Source of the DNA: CAVZRC01 sp963777695
Lineage (GTDB): Bacteria; Planctomycetota; Planctomycetia; Isosphaerales; Isosphaeraceae
DNA length: 64,000 bases
Reading direction: 5' to 3'
Assembly (NCBI GenBank): GCA_963777695.1
Contig: CAVZRC010000003.1
Span: 2,480,001 to 2,544,000, forward strand
Part shown: positions 17,324 to 27,003 of the stretch, one piece after another
How the letters are laid out: every line of letters starts with the position of its first letter
How positions within the stretch are numbered: position 1 is the first letter of the stretch
Notes under the pieces: model-generated
The model's input: only the letters and a program-made list of their open reading frames with translations
Databases searched by the model: none
What the model was told of the DNA's origin: nothing
Program-made: the position numbers and the translations under genes

Positions 17324-18661
17324 CAGTACTTCCCGAATGAACGATTTCGGCGTGTCACGTCACAACCGACTGTGGGACATCCCTTTCGGTTGCGACTGTG
17401 AGAACCAAACCATATAAGCTTTCGGCCACTTGCTCCAGCCACAGCAGCATCCGCTCCACCCGCAGCCGATCCCAGTTGTACCGCCGGCACCCCCGCCGCG
17501 GCGTTGACAGGACCACGTGATGCAGCCACACCCACAGGTTCCGCAGCAGCAGGCCGATCGCCACGTAGAAGAACCGCACGTTGAACTTCTTCGTCGTCGT
17601 CCGGACCCGGCACTGATTCATCTGCCGATAACTGGTCTCGATCCCGAACCGCTTGCGGTAAGTCGTCTTGACCCAGTCCACCCGCTTGGGGGTGATCCCC
17701 CAGTAGGCGTACACCCAGGTGTGCCATTTCTTTCGTCCGTGCCGATCCGTCGTCCGACCTCGCTTCACGCAGATCGACACCCGGGCGGTGGCCCGGCCCT
17801 TCTTCTTGGGGTCGCCCACCATATGGGTGAACCAACCGCTCTTCTTCATCAGCTTGAACACCATCGAGCCGCTGGGGCCCTCGGGATGATCGGCGGAGCG
17901 ACCGTGGCAGGTCACCGGCATCAGGAACGGCCGGCGTGCCCGCTGCAAGTAGTTGATGATCTTGGCGTTGTAGAAGCCGCGGTCCAGCAGGAGCAGACCG
18001 GGCCGCAGCCCGGCCTTGCTCACCAGGAGCAGCAACTCCTGGAGGACATCCTTGAGCAGATCGGAGCGGGTCACCGGGGTGACCGCCAGGGTGAACCGCT
18101 GGCCGTGGAGCAGGACATAGGCGGTGGCGTAGGCGAAGAACGAGCGGGTGCCGGCCTTCTTCTCCGAGCGGTAGATCTTGAGATTGTCCAGACGATGTTC
18201 GCCATAATAGGGGATGAGGGTGAGGTCGACGCAGATGCGGAGCGGTCGCTTGCGGCGGCGGCGGATGGCCTTGGGCAGGTGGGCGCGGAAGGCGGCATTG
18301 ACCTTGCGCTTGAGCTCTTCGAGGCAGAAGAGGTTGGCGTACAGCGCGTTGGCGTAGCTGGTCTGGCCGGGGCCGTCGGCCAGGCGGTCGCAGGTCTCGG
18401 AGATCGAGGAGATGCGGGCCGCGGCGGCGAAGAGGACGGTCAGGAGGATGGTGGCGGTGACCTTGCCCTTGCCGCGGAGGTCGAGGTGCGGCTGGCAGAA
18501 GTCGATGGCGAAGCGATAGACTTGGGCGGGTGTCAGGGTGGTGGTCGACTTGCGCATAGTAGCCTCCGTGATGAAGGGTTTCAGCACAAGTCATTATCGG
18601 AGAAGTGTTTGAGTTGGCCATCCCCTGCCACCCCTATAGCCCGCAAATTTGGGAAGTACTG
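17324..18661 (-). mobile_element. ISH3-like insertion sequence with 5-bp TSD
   Basis: Inverted repeats cagtacttcccgaa (17324..17337) and, from the other end, cagtacttcccaaa (18648..18661), one mismatch in 14. The 5-base duplication agcct flanks both ends (17319..17323 and 18662..18666). The 1338-bp element carries one full-length transposase gene on the minus strand. It lies in codon 12 of the sigma factor, and both copies of the duplication are in the same reading frame, so clean excision would restore the gene. Confidence 0.92.
17355..18557 (-). CDS. IS4-superfamily (ISH3-like) transposase
   Basis: 400 residues beginning at an ATG five bases after GGAGG. Catalytic positions: RICVDLTLIPYYGE for the first Asp, LLLLDRGFYNAKIINYL for the second, and the Y-(2)-R-(3)-E-like KRFGIETSYRQMNQCR for the Glu. 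This order, the 5-base duplication and the VDLTLIPY motif fit ISH3-like members of the IS4 superfamily. The frame is undamaged. A 10-residue-longer start at 18587 is open but lacks a ribosome-binding site. Confidence 0.88.
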   Translation of the reverse strand: MRKSTTTLTPAQVYRFAIDFCQPHLDLRGKGKVTATILLTVLFAAAARISSISETCDRLADGPGQTSYANALYANLFCLEELKRKVNAAFRAHLPKAIRRRRKRPLRICVDLTLIPYYGEHRLDNLKIYRSEKKAGTRSFFAYATAYVLLHGQRFTLAVTPVTRSDLLKDVLQELLLLVSKAGLRPGLLLLDRGFYNAKIINYLQRARRPFLMPVTCHGRSADHPEGPSGSMVFKLMKKSGWFTHMVGDPKKKGRATARVSICVKRGRTTDRHGRKKWHTWVYAYWGITPKRVDWVKTTYRKRFGIETSYRQMNQCRVRTTTKKFNVRFFYVAIGLLLRNLWVWLHHVVLSTPRRGCRRYNWDRLRVERMLLWLEQVAESLYGLVLTVATERDVPQSVVT

Positions 18662-19402
18662 AGCCTGCTCGAGCAGGCGCGTCTCGGCTGCCCATCGGCC
18701 ATGGATCTCTTGATGGCCTATTACCGTCCGTGGCTGCTCCAGTGGGCCGGGGCGAGGCTACCCAATGGGCTGTCTCAGAAACTGGACCCGTCCGATCTGG
18801 TCCAGGAGTGTCTGTACCGAGCCGTGCTGCATTTTCCGCAGTTCGAGGGCCGGACCTCCGGCGAATTCCGTGCGTGGCTGGAGCGCATCAACAGCAACGA
18901 GTTGCTCCGGATGATGCGGTTCTGGGCCGCCGAGAGGCGCGATCGTAACCGAGAGGCGCACCTGAGCCCCGAAGGGCATGCATGGGACGAGCCGGCCGAT
19001 GCCCTGACGTCGATCGTCGAGAAGATCGCGCGGGAGGAAGACTGTAGCAGGGTGAGATTGGTCTTGAGCTGGTGCCGCGCGGAGGACCGGACGGTCCTCG
19101 AGATGCGCTTCTGGCACGAGCGGAGCCATGAGGAGATTGCCTGTGAGCTGGGGATCGAAACGGCGGCCGCGCGGCAACGCCTCTTTCGGGCGCTCCAGCG
19201 TCTCTGCGACGCCCTGAGGTTTCAAGAACGGATGGCCGAGCACGGATTCAAGACCCTCGAGCAGGATGTCCTTGGCTTGCACCATATCGGAGGGGCTTCC
19301 CCGGCGCGGATCGCCGAGCAACTCGAAGTTGACCCGGGAGCTGGTCAAGAGCTGGATCGCCGCGGCCCGGCCGATACTCCGCGAGATCGAGAGGGACGAG
19401 CC

Positions 19403-22400
19403 ATGATTTCCGATGAACTCACGATCGACGGCCGATCCGAGGACGAGCCCGAAGGGCGGGCGCTTTTCGATCTGATCGACGCATACTGGGAGAAATTGCG
19501 CCATGGGCACGAGCCGGCGGAATCCGGGGGTTTGTCGGTCGGCCGGGGCCCATCGGATCGATCGATCGCCGACTACCGAGACGTCCTGAATCTGCTCCAT
19601 CGGTTGCGGAGATCCTCGGCCACCAGCGCCTCCAGGTCATCCGCCGTGACATGCGTCGCGCCGACAGGGACCGAGTGCCAACTCCCTGCGCGGGCCTCGG
19701 ATTCGGAGACGCTCGCCGGACTCGATCGTGATCCATCGAACGGCCCGGCGCCGGGCATCATGGGGGATCTCGCAGACGAGGGCAATCCCGTACCGGCATC
19801 TCCGGCGTCTTCCGGGGAGCGTCCGGTGGACAACGTCGAGCCCCCGCGCCAGATCGGCAAGTACGTCGTGATCGAGAAGCTCGACGAGGGGGGCCAGGCC
19901 CAGGTCTTCCGCGTGCTCCATCCGGGATTGGGACAGGACTTCGTGCTCAAGCTGGGCCGGCGGCCGGTCGAGCTCGAGCCGGCCGATCGGGTGGGCCTGC
20001 AACGCGAGGGCCGGCTGCTTGCCGAGTGCGATCATCCCAACCTGGTCCGGGTCATCGACCTGGACTTCCACGAAGGGCGCGCCTATGTGGTCATGGAACG
20101 CGTGCGTGGGCTTAACCTCCAGCAGTACATCGAGCAGCATCGGCCGGGACCGCTCCAGGCCGTCCGGCTCGTGGCGGGGCTGGCGCGGACCGTCGCCTAT
20201 CTGCATGCGCAAGGGATCATCCATCAAGACATCAAGCCCCGGAACGTCCTGATCGACGATCGGGGTGTCCCCCGACTGATCGACTTCGGGCTGGCTCGAT
20301 TGAAGCACGCCTGGTCCGACGACCCGGACGATTGGACCGGCGGCACGGCGAGTTATCAAAGTCCCGAGCAGGCGCGCGGGCGGGGCGATCTGATCGGCCC
20401 CTGGACCGATGTCTTCGGCCTGGGAGGTTTGTTCTATCACCTACTCACCGGGCGGCCGCTCTATCAGGGGGCCTCGCGCGAATCGATCCTCCGCCAGGCC
20501 AAGGAAGCCGTGCACGTGCCGGCCCGCCATCTCAACCGCCGAGTACCCCGAACCCTCGAGTGGATCTGCGAACGCGCGCTGGAGACCGATCCGGATCGGC
20601 GATGCCGCTCCGCTGTCGAGTTCGAACGTGCCCTGCACATGTTCCTCGCCACGCACTCGGTTGGGACGAAGACACGAGGATTGATCGCAGTGTCCGTGCT
20701 GGCGGTCCTGCTGCTCATCTTCTTCAAGCCGGTAGCATGGGATGCGAAGCCGGATCCGCCGAACATCCCGGCCGCGACCGCGCCGACTGTCGAGCTGGTG
20801 GGTCTGAAGACGGGGCCGCAATCGGCGAAGCCGGACCCGCCGAGCCTCCCGCTCGCGACCGCGTCGCCTCAAGTCGCTCCGAAGATCAAATCACTCGACG
20901 GCGATGCATATCGGGGCGACTCGCAAGATTCGTACGGGCAGATCAGCTCTTACCCCGGACCGATCGTGCAGGGTGACAAGATCCTGGTTACGGCCAGGCT
21001 CGACACGTCCCTGTACTGCTACGTGATCGCGCTCGCCCCCGACGGCAAGGATTACCACTGTTTTCCGCCCGGAATTGGCGATTCGCCCGTCCAGACGGCC
21101 GAGATCGATTCCGATCACCTGTACCCCTTGACCGATGGTTCTGGCCTGCATGCGTTCGTCGTCGTTGCGTCGCGGAATCCGTTGCCCCCATTCAAAGAGT
21201 GGCAGGGGAGGGCCGGCCTTCGACTCCACTGGAAGCATGTTGCGGCGGACGAGGTTCGCGGCGTCTGGGAATACAGCGACGGCAGAGTCCGTCGCCCCAG
21301 GAGCGCGTCGCGTGGCGACTTGGAGAAGCTCCCACAGTTAGGCCCCGCACCGTTCCGGGAGGTCTGCGATTACCTGGCAAAGCGCCCTGAATTCGTAGCG
21401 ATCCGGGCTATCGCATTCGCGGTCGAACCCAAGAAATCGGCAGATCTGGCCCAGGAGCCGGCGAAGAAGAATAGCGAGAAAGTGGCAACGCCTCCCGGGC
21501 AGATCGTCCTCCGAGGAGATGATGCCAGGCGCGCGACTGAATTGAACGAGGCCATCGAAGCGAGTCTGAAAGCCGACGGATGGGACGAAGCCATCAAGCG
21601 GGAAGAGGAGTTGCTCGCCTTGCGAGCGCGGGTCCAGGGGCCGAAGCATTTCGAGACAGTTAGCGAGGAATGGCGTCTCAAGGCATTACGCCGGGTCGCC
21701 CCGAGGCCGTACGAGGATCGCGTCGCCTACTATTCGACCTTCCAGGATACCCAGCAAGCGCTTGACCTCTTCGCCGGATTCAAGCCTGGCGAAGCGCAGC
21801 CTCTGTTGGAAAAGGCTCTGGAGGTCCGTCAACGACTGCTCACCGATGACCATCCCCAGACCGCCGAGAGCTACTACAATCTGGCGAACAACTTCCGAGC
21901 ACTGCTCACCAACTACCACGGGACGGCCGAGAGCTACGATAAGCTGGCGATCCACTTCCGACAACTGCTAGCCGAGGCCCATCCCCCGGCGACCGAGGGC
22001 TACGACAAGCTGGCGGCCGAGCTCTGGGCCCAGGGGAAGTACGCCCCGGCCCAGCCGTTCTTCGAGAAAGCGCTGGAGATCCGAAGACGACTGCTGACTG
22101 ACGACCATCCCGAGACGGCCGTGAGCTACACTAGCACGGCGGACAACCTCAATGGTCAGGGGAAGTATGTCCTGGCCCAAGAGCTCCTCCAGAAATCGCT
22201 GGAGATCCGGGTCCGACTGGTTGGCGACGATCAGCCTTTCACCACGGTCGGCTACAACTACCTCAGCATCAACCTCATCTATCAGGGTAAGTACGTGGAG
22301 GCCCGGCCGCTCCTGGAGAGGACGCTGGCGTGTCTCCTCCGCTTCCGCTCCCACGACTGCGAAGACATCGCCATGGGATACTACAACCTGGCTACCAACC

Positions 22401-23482
22401 TAGTCGCACAGGGGAGATACGCTGAGGCCCAGCCGCTTCACGAGAAAGCGTTGGAGATCCGCCGTCGCGTCCACACGGATTTCCATCCTGCCACCGCCCA
22501 TAGCTATGTCGGTCTGGCGAACGTTCTCAAAGCTCAGGGGAAAGTCCCGGCGGCCCAACCGCTCTTCGAGCGGGCCGTCGAGATCCAAGAGCATATGCCG
22601 ATGAAGAATCACGTCCTCACCGCCAATAGTTACGACGGCTTGGCGTCTAACCTCGATGCACAAGGGAAATTCGGAGAATCTCAGCCTTATCTCAGGAGGG
22701 CTTTGGAGATCCGCCTCCTGAACTTCGGTGATGGTCACCCTCGAATCGCCGTCAGTTACAACGACCTGGCTGTCAACCTTCGGGCCCAGGAGAGGTATGT
22801 CGAAGCCCAGCTGTTCCTCGAAAAGGCCCTGAAGATCTACCGCGGGCAATTCGACGACGACCACCCCCTGACCGCTCGCGGCTACCACGACATGGCAGTC
22901 AACCTTCAGGCCCAGGGGAAGTACGACGAAGCCGATTCGCTGTTCGAGCAGTCGTTGTCGATCCGCCGCCGAATCCTCACCGATGACCACCCCGACACCG
23001 CCGAGAGCTACATCGACCTGGCGGCCAATCGCTACGCCCAGGGTCGGTATGCCGAGGCACAGGGCCTATGGCTGAGTGGCGCAAGAAGTCTGGATACGGC
23101 CCGACTCCGGATCGCCTTCGCGGGCCTGGAGCGCACCGGGAGAGTGAAATCTCCACGAGCCGCGCTGGCCGCCGTCCTTGGCCGCCTCAATCGACCGGAC
23201 GAGGCGTGGCAGGCGCTGGAGGAAGACCTCGGCCGGGGCCTGCTCGATGAACTGGCCGCCCGACGTGATCCTCGACTCACCGCCGCCGAGCAAGACCGGC
23301 TCCTCGAATTGACCGTGGAGCTTGTACGACTCGAACGGCTGATGGAGACCACCCCGGCAGGAGTGGACAAGGGCGAGCACCAGAAGCAGTTCGAGGACCT
23401 ACGCCACCGGCACAAGGAGGCGAGCATCGAACTGGGCGGGTTCAAGGCGAAACTCGACGGGAAATACGACACTTCTCGCTGA
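19403..23482 (+). pseudogene. Kinase-TPR part of a split kinase-TPR-CHAT protein
   Basis: Start ATG at 19403 overlaps the sigma stop and follows GAGGGA. Domains by residue: an acidic N terminus (1-150); a Hanks-type kinase (~155-415) with LDEGGQAQVFRV, the ATP lysine in FVLKLG, IIHQDIKPRNVL (HQD instead of HRD), LIDFGLARL and GTASYQSPEQARG; a transmembrane helix (IAVSVLAVLLLIFF, ~430); a DUF4384-like domain (~500-680); and nine or ten 42-residue TPRs of the kinesin-light-chain type (repeated LLTDDHPETA, YAEAQPLHEKALEIRR). The natural frame runs into DGKYG, but the ISL3-like insertion at 23467 gives DTSR and a stop at 23482. The CHAT half resumes at 27004. GC and codon use match the host. Confidence 0.85.
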
Positions 23483-23496
23483 ACACCACCACATTC

Positions 23497-24192
23497 TCAC
23501 GCGACGCGACGAGGTTCTTGCCCGGTAGGGGCTTGTGCTTCGCGTCGGCGACCTACCTTAGGAGATTTCGTTTCCCGGGCCTCGGGCGCAATCCAATGGC
23601 TCCAGATGTCGTCCAGCCGCAACACCACGAACCGGACCAGCGTCTTGCGCCGCCGCCACTTGTACCTCACCTTCTCCAGGAACCGGACCATCCGGTTGGT
23701 TCGCTCCACGTGATTGTTCGTCCGTACCCTCTGACTGATCGGATTGTGCAGGTAGGACATGATCTTGGGGAACTTCTCCTCACTCAATTGCTCCAGGGCT
23801 TTGCTCAATTCGGGCACGGCGAGAAAGGCCGGATCGCGGACGATCGCAGCCCGGCGGCAACTCGCCTGATGGTAGTCCTTGGGCGTGTCGAAGAGCCAGT
23901 AGATCCGCTCGGCGAATCGCCGCAACGTCGCCAACTCGGGCAGGTATTCTTGCATCCGTCTCAGGTCCTCCCCCTGCGACTCGTCGAGGTTCTCGGGGCG
24001 CGTCACGATCAGATGCCGGTGCTTGAACACGAAGGCCGATTTCTCCTTGAGCGTCATGCCGCTCCGGGGCCTTCGCTTGGCCCCCTTGCGGCCCCGCTTC
24101 TTCTTCCGCCCGGCCTGGCCGCGCCGCTGCATCCTCATCCGCAACCGTCGCAGGGCATCGAGGATCAGCTTGTTGATCTCCTTGACGATGTG
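23497..24192 (-). pseudogene. ISL3-like transposase, C-terminal half
   Basis: Contains HIVKEINKLILDALRRL, a basic stretch (GRKKKRGRKGAKRRPRSG), LFDTPKDYHQAS and the C-terminal HNPISQRVRTNNHVERTNRM with the likely catalytic Glu in NNHVERTN. The open frame begins further right at 24372, but those codons come from the nested recombinase element. The N-terminal half is at 26187..26874. Removing the nested element and one TGTG copy joins the halves in frame as LCVFHIVKEI and gives a 459-residue transposase. Confidence 0.85.
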
Positions 24193-24211
24193 CATAATCC
24201 GAACGCAATCG
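24189..24211. other. attL-like junction of the recombinase element
   Basis: Left boundary: target bases TGTG (24189..24192) are followed by cata and then the arm atccgaacgcaatcg (24197..24211). The same arm in inverse orientation is at the right end, 26170..26184. The arms correspond to the two halves of an attP site separated on integration. Confidence 0.7.
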
Positions 24212-26186
24212 ATACCTTGCGAACGACCCTTGTAATTCCGTTCAGGTCCACAACTCGTCGGTTCAATCCTCGACTTCCCCACCAATCCTAGCCCGACGCG
24301 GGTCGTGCCGACCATGTTGATCTCCCGGGAGGTCAACACCCATGCGTCGGCAACCCCGTGATCCTCGGCCACCGGAGTGGGTCATCCGCTCCACTTTCGT
24401 CCACCGTCGTGACGGCATCAGGCGACTCGGGCAGGCTTTCCAGGTCCTGCTCGGGTCGGCCTCCGATCACAATACCAGTCTCGAATATCATCATCGGAGT
24501 GCAGTCCATGCGGACCGCGATCTATGCCAGGGTCTCGACCGACAAGCAGGGGCGGGACCAGACGATTGACAGCCAGCTCGACGCCCTGCGCCGCTGGGCG
24601 ACCGCCCGAGGCCACGACCTTAAAGACGAGCATATTTACATTGATGAAGGCTACTCGGGTGCGCGGCTCGATCGCCCCGCTCTCGATCGCCTCCGCGACG
24701 CGGCGAGCGAGGGCGAGTTCGACATCGTCGCCGTCTATACCCCGGACCGGCTGGCCCGGCGTTACGCTTACCAGGTCCTCTTGCTCGAGGAGTTCCGCAG
24801 GGCCGCTTGCGCCGTCGAGTTCATCGAGCGGCCCATCTCCGATGACCCGCACGACCAACTGTTGCTCCAGATCCAGGGGGCGATCGCCGAGTACGAGCGG
24901 GCCGTCCTCGCCGAGCGGTTCCGCCGCGGCAAGCTCCAGAAGGCCCGGGCCGGACAGTGGGGTGCTGGCCGCGCCCCCTACGGCTATCGATACGTCCCAA
25001 AACGCGATGGCGTCCCCGGCTACCTCGTGATCGATGAAGCCGAGGCCGAAGTCGTCCGCATGCTCTACCGCTGGTTGATCGACGAGCGGACGACCGTCCG
25101 TCAGATCCTCAAGCGGCTGGCCGAAGGGCCGTGGCGGCCGCGCAACGGCAAGCGGCTCTGGTCCAACAGTGTCGTGCATCGGATCCTCTCGGACTCGCTC
25201 TACACGGGGACGGCGTACGCCAACCGGAACGAGCTCGTGGCGCCGCGCAAGCCACGGTCCACCGGCCCTCGGGCGGGCCTGCCGAGCTGCCGTAAGCGAC
25301 GCCCGCCCGAGGAGTGGATCCCCATCCCGGTCCCCGCCATTATCGATGAGATTACTCATCAGCATGCGAGCGAGCAACTCGCTCGCAATTCGGTCCTCTC
25401 CTTCCGAAACAACACCCGCCACGAATATCTGCTCCGATGCTTGCTCACATGCCGGACTTGCGGCCTGGCCATGTGCGGCGTCACCACCAGCGGAGCCCGC
25501 GGGCATCGCGTGCATCGGTATTACACATGCCATGGTAAGGACACCGTCGCTCGCGACCGCGAGTGCCGCTGCCCGCAGGCCCGGACCAAGGCCGATGAGC
25601 TCGATGCCGCCGTCTGGGGCCATGTCAAGGGGCTACTCGAGGACCCGGGCACACTGGCCGCCCAGTTCGAGGAACGAGCCCGACAGGCCGAGGCCCTCGA
25701 CGCCGACTCGACCGCGGCCGGCCAGAAGTGTGAGGCGCAATTGCGCCGACTCGACCGCGAGGAGCAGCGCCTAGTTGACGCCTACCAGGCCGAGGCGATC
25801 GGCCTCGACGAACTCAAGCAGAGACGTGAACAGATTCGATCGCGAAAAAATCTGCTCACAACACAGCATGATCAGGAGCGACGGCTGCGTTGCGAGCGCC
25901 AGACGGCAAGGGAAGTCTGGGCCGACCTGACGGCGTTCTGCGAGCGCGTACGGTCGCGGCTCGATGAGGCGACCTTGGCCGAGCGGCAGCGGATCTTGCA
26001 GTTGCTGATCGACCGGGTCATAGTCGGTGAGGATTCGCTGGAGATCCGCCACGTCATCCCGCTGGGCCGGCTGAAGGCGGAGTCGGCGAGCCCGAGTCCG
26101 ACCGACCCCGACGGGTCAGGAGGTGGAGGGGGAAGCGATCCGGAGGAGACGCCGGCCGACCTTGGTGCGCGATTGCGTTCGGATGG
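24193..26186 (+). mobile_element. Minimal large-serine-recombinase element (1994 bp)
   Basis: The element carries a single gene, a large serine recombinase, and is inserted within the ISL3-like transposase between two copies of TGTG (24189..24192 and 26187..26190). Its ends carry a perfect 15-base inverted arm pair. Joining the ends rebuilds a symmetric site: arm, a 10-base centre ggtgtgcata, inverse arm. That is the layout of a serine-integrase attP. The host site without the element reads gacgaTGTGgaatacg and restores the transposase frame exactly. About 315 bases precede the recombinase start. Confidence 0.82.
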
Positions 26187-26895
26187 TGTGGAATACGCAC
26201 AGCTGATGGTCCGCCTCGGGCCACAATTCCGCCAGGACGGCCGGGTAGAGGTTCGAGCCGTCGGTGATCACGACACCGGGCATCAGCCCCCAGTTCTTGA
26301 GGTTCTTGAGGAATCCCCTCATGTGCTCCTGATCGTTGGCACTGACCAGGGCGAAGGCCACGGGCAGGTCGCGGATCGGGTCGGTTGCCAGCAGGAGAGT
26401 GAACTGACCCAGATGCAATTCGTCCACGCAAAGCGTGCCACTGAAGTTATCCAGGACCATGCGGCGATGGTCGGCCAGATCGAGTTGCCCGGCGCGGTCG
26501 CGGAGCACGTCGTAGACGAAGCCCGTGGACAGATCGAGCAGGAATTCGCGGTGGAGCGACTCCAGCGTCCGTTCGATGTTCATGCCGTCCTTGAGGATGC
26601 GATCCAGGACCAGGTCGCGGACCTTGTTGTCGTAGTGGGCCCTGGGGAGCACGCCCTCGGGGGTGTTGCGGAAGGTCGTGCAGCAATCGCACTTCGCCCG
26701 ATACTCGCCGCAGGTGATCTCCAGATAGACGATGGCCTTGTAGGCGACGGTTCGGACCAGGCGAGGGTCCAACTTCCGTGCGCGTCGGCCGAGTTTGCCG
26801 CACTTCGGGCAGGGGGCCTTCTTGGGAGCGCAGTGAACCGGTATAGTGACGATCGTGGGTGCATCGGTGCCCATGCTTGCGTCCTTTCGTGGTGA
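24508..26895 (+). CDS. Large serine recombinase
   Basis: Catalytic N domain: MRTAIYARVSTDKQGRDQ with Ser10, then YTPDRLARRYAYQVLL and GAIAEYERAVLAERFRRGK. A recombinase domain follows (WGAGRAPYGYRYVPKRDG, DSLYTGTAY), then a zinc ribbon (CLLTCRTCGLAMCG and later HGKDT..C..C), and a coiled coil (~residues 370-520) ending near VIPLGRLKAES. The start at 24508 is the ATG directly before the catalytic domain. No stop lies inside the element. In the integrated state the frame crosses attR and reads 235 codons antisense to the ISL3 transposase before TGA at 26893. In the excised circle it would instead cross attP and stop after 32 codons at 24289..24291, a 593-residue protein, the normal size for the family. 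Confidence 0.88.
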   Translation: MRTAIYARVSTDKQGRDQTIDSQLDALRRWATARGHDLKDEHIYIDEGYSGARLDRPALDRLRDAASEGEFDIVAVYTPDRLARRYAYQVLLLEEFRRAACAVEFIERPISDDPHDQLLLQIQGAIAEYERAVLAERFRRGKLQKARAGQWGAGRAPYGYRYVPKRDGVPGYLVIDEAEAEVVRMLYRWLIDERTTVRQILKRLAEGPWRPRNGKRLWSNSVVHRILSDSLYTGTAYANRNELVAPRKPRSTGPRAGLPSCRKRRPPEEWIPIPVPAIIDEITHQHASEQLARNSVLSFRNNTRHEYLLRCLLTCRTCGLAMCGVTTSGARGHRVHRYYTCHGKDTVARDRECRCPQARTKADELDAAVWGHVKGLLEDPGTLAAQFEERARQAEALDADSTAAGQKCEAQLRRLDREEQRLVDAYQAEAIGLDELKQRREQIRSRKNLLTTQHDQERRLRCERQTAREVWADLTAFCERVRSRLDEATLAERQRILQLLIDRVIVGEDSLEIRHVIPLGRLKAESASPSPTDPDGSGGGGGSDPEETPADLGARLRSDGVEYAQLMVRLGPQFRQDGRVEVRAVGDHDTGHQPPVLEVLEESPHVLLIVGTDQGEGHGQVADRVGCQQESELTQMQFVHAKRATEVIQDHAAMVGQIELPGAVAEHVVDEARGQIEQEFAVERLQRPFDVHAVLEDAIQDQVADLVVVVGPGEHALGGVAEGRAAIALRPILAAGDLQIDDGLVGDGSDQARVQLPCASAEFAALRAGGLLGSAVNRYSDDRGCIGAHACVLSW
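26170..26190. other. attR-like junction of the recombinase element
   Basis: Right boundary: arm cgattgcgttcggat (26170..26184), gg, then target TGTG (26187..26190). The arm is the exact inverse of the one at the left junction. The recombinase reading frame runs straight through this site. Confidence 0.7.
26187..26874 (-). pseudogene. ISL3-like transposase, N-terminal half
   Basis: Starts at an ATG seven bases after AAAGGA. It has a zinc-binding N terminus (CPKCGKLGRRARKL and later CDCC), a helix-turn-helix region (HREFLLDLSTGFVYDVLRD), then the catalytic core with CVDELHLGQFTLLLATDP for the first Asp and GVVITDGSNLYPAVL for the second. It ends in LCVFH at the attachment-site core. Catalytically incomplete without the half at 23497..24192. 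Confidence 0.85.
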
Positions 26896-27003
26896 GGGGT
26901 GTCCAATCCTCATTCACGGGGACGCAAGCCCTAACTTTCAAGAGCAAAACGGCTTATCCCAGGCCAATCTCCCTGTGGTGTTCGGCGAGAAGTGTCGGAA
27001 ATA

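Larger units (their letters stand above)
17289..19406 (+). pseudogene. ECF sigma factor split by an IS and frameshifted
   Basis: Starts at an ATG with GGGGAGG five bases upstream (17276..17284) and reads MSSEEERWIDS before the ISH3-like element at 17324. After precise excision (one agcct copy retained) it continues LLEQARLGCPSAMDLLMAYY, region 2 QKLDPSDLVQECLYRAVLHF, and region 4 LEMRFWHERSHEEIACELGI plus TAAARQRLFRALQRL. Near 19333 a CCC run carries one extra base. In the repaired frame the end is RELVKSWIAAARPILREIER followed by TGA at 19404..19406, overlapping the kinase ATG (ATGA). Joined length is about 257 residues. Without repair, sigma and kinase appear falsely fused in one long frame. 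Split by the IS, the factor is presumably inactive. Confidence 0.85.
23467..26997 (-). mobile_element. ISL3-like IS, itself interrupted
   Basis: Terminal inverted repeats cgacacttctcgctgaacac (from 23467) and, from the right end, cgacacttctcgccgaacac (to 26997), one mismatch in 20. Flanking direct repeats gaaata at 23461..23466 and 26998..27003; with the next two bases this could be read as an 8-base duplication, the usual ISL3 length. Without the nested recombinase element it is about 1.5 kb with one minus-strand transposase. It sits in the kinase-TPR-CHAT gene: joining the flanks gives KLDGKYGELGGRVATLDQI, one continuous protein. Confidence 0.88.

Noticed and set aside
18605..23482. A single 1625-residue sigma factor-kinase-TPR fusion protein
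   Set aside because: The first 20 codons come from the ISH3-like element, and the sigma-kinase junction is in frame only because of an extra base near 19333. The repaired sigma frame ends with a TGA that overlaps the kinase ATG, the normal two-gene arrangement.
23518..24291. A plus-strand gene of 257 codons opposite the ISL3 transposase half
   Set aside because: Its body is antisense of the transposase C half. Only its last 32 codons are meaningful, as the recombinase tail in the circular form of the nested element.
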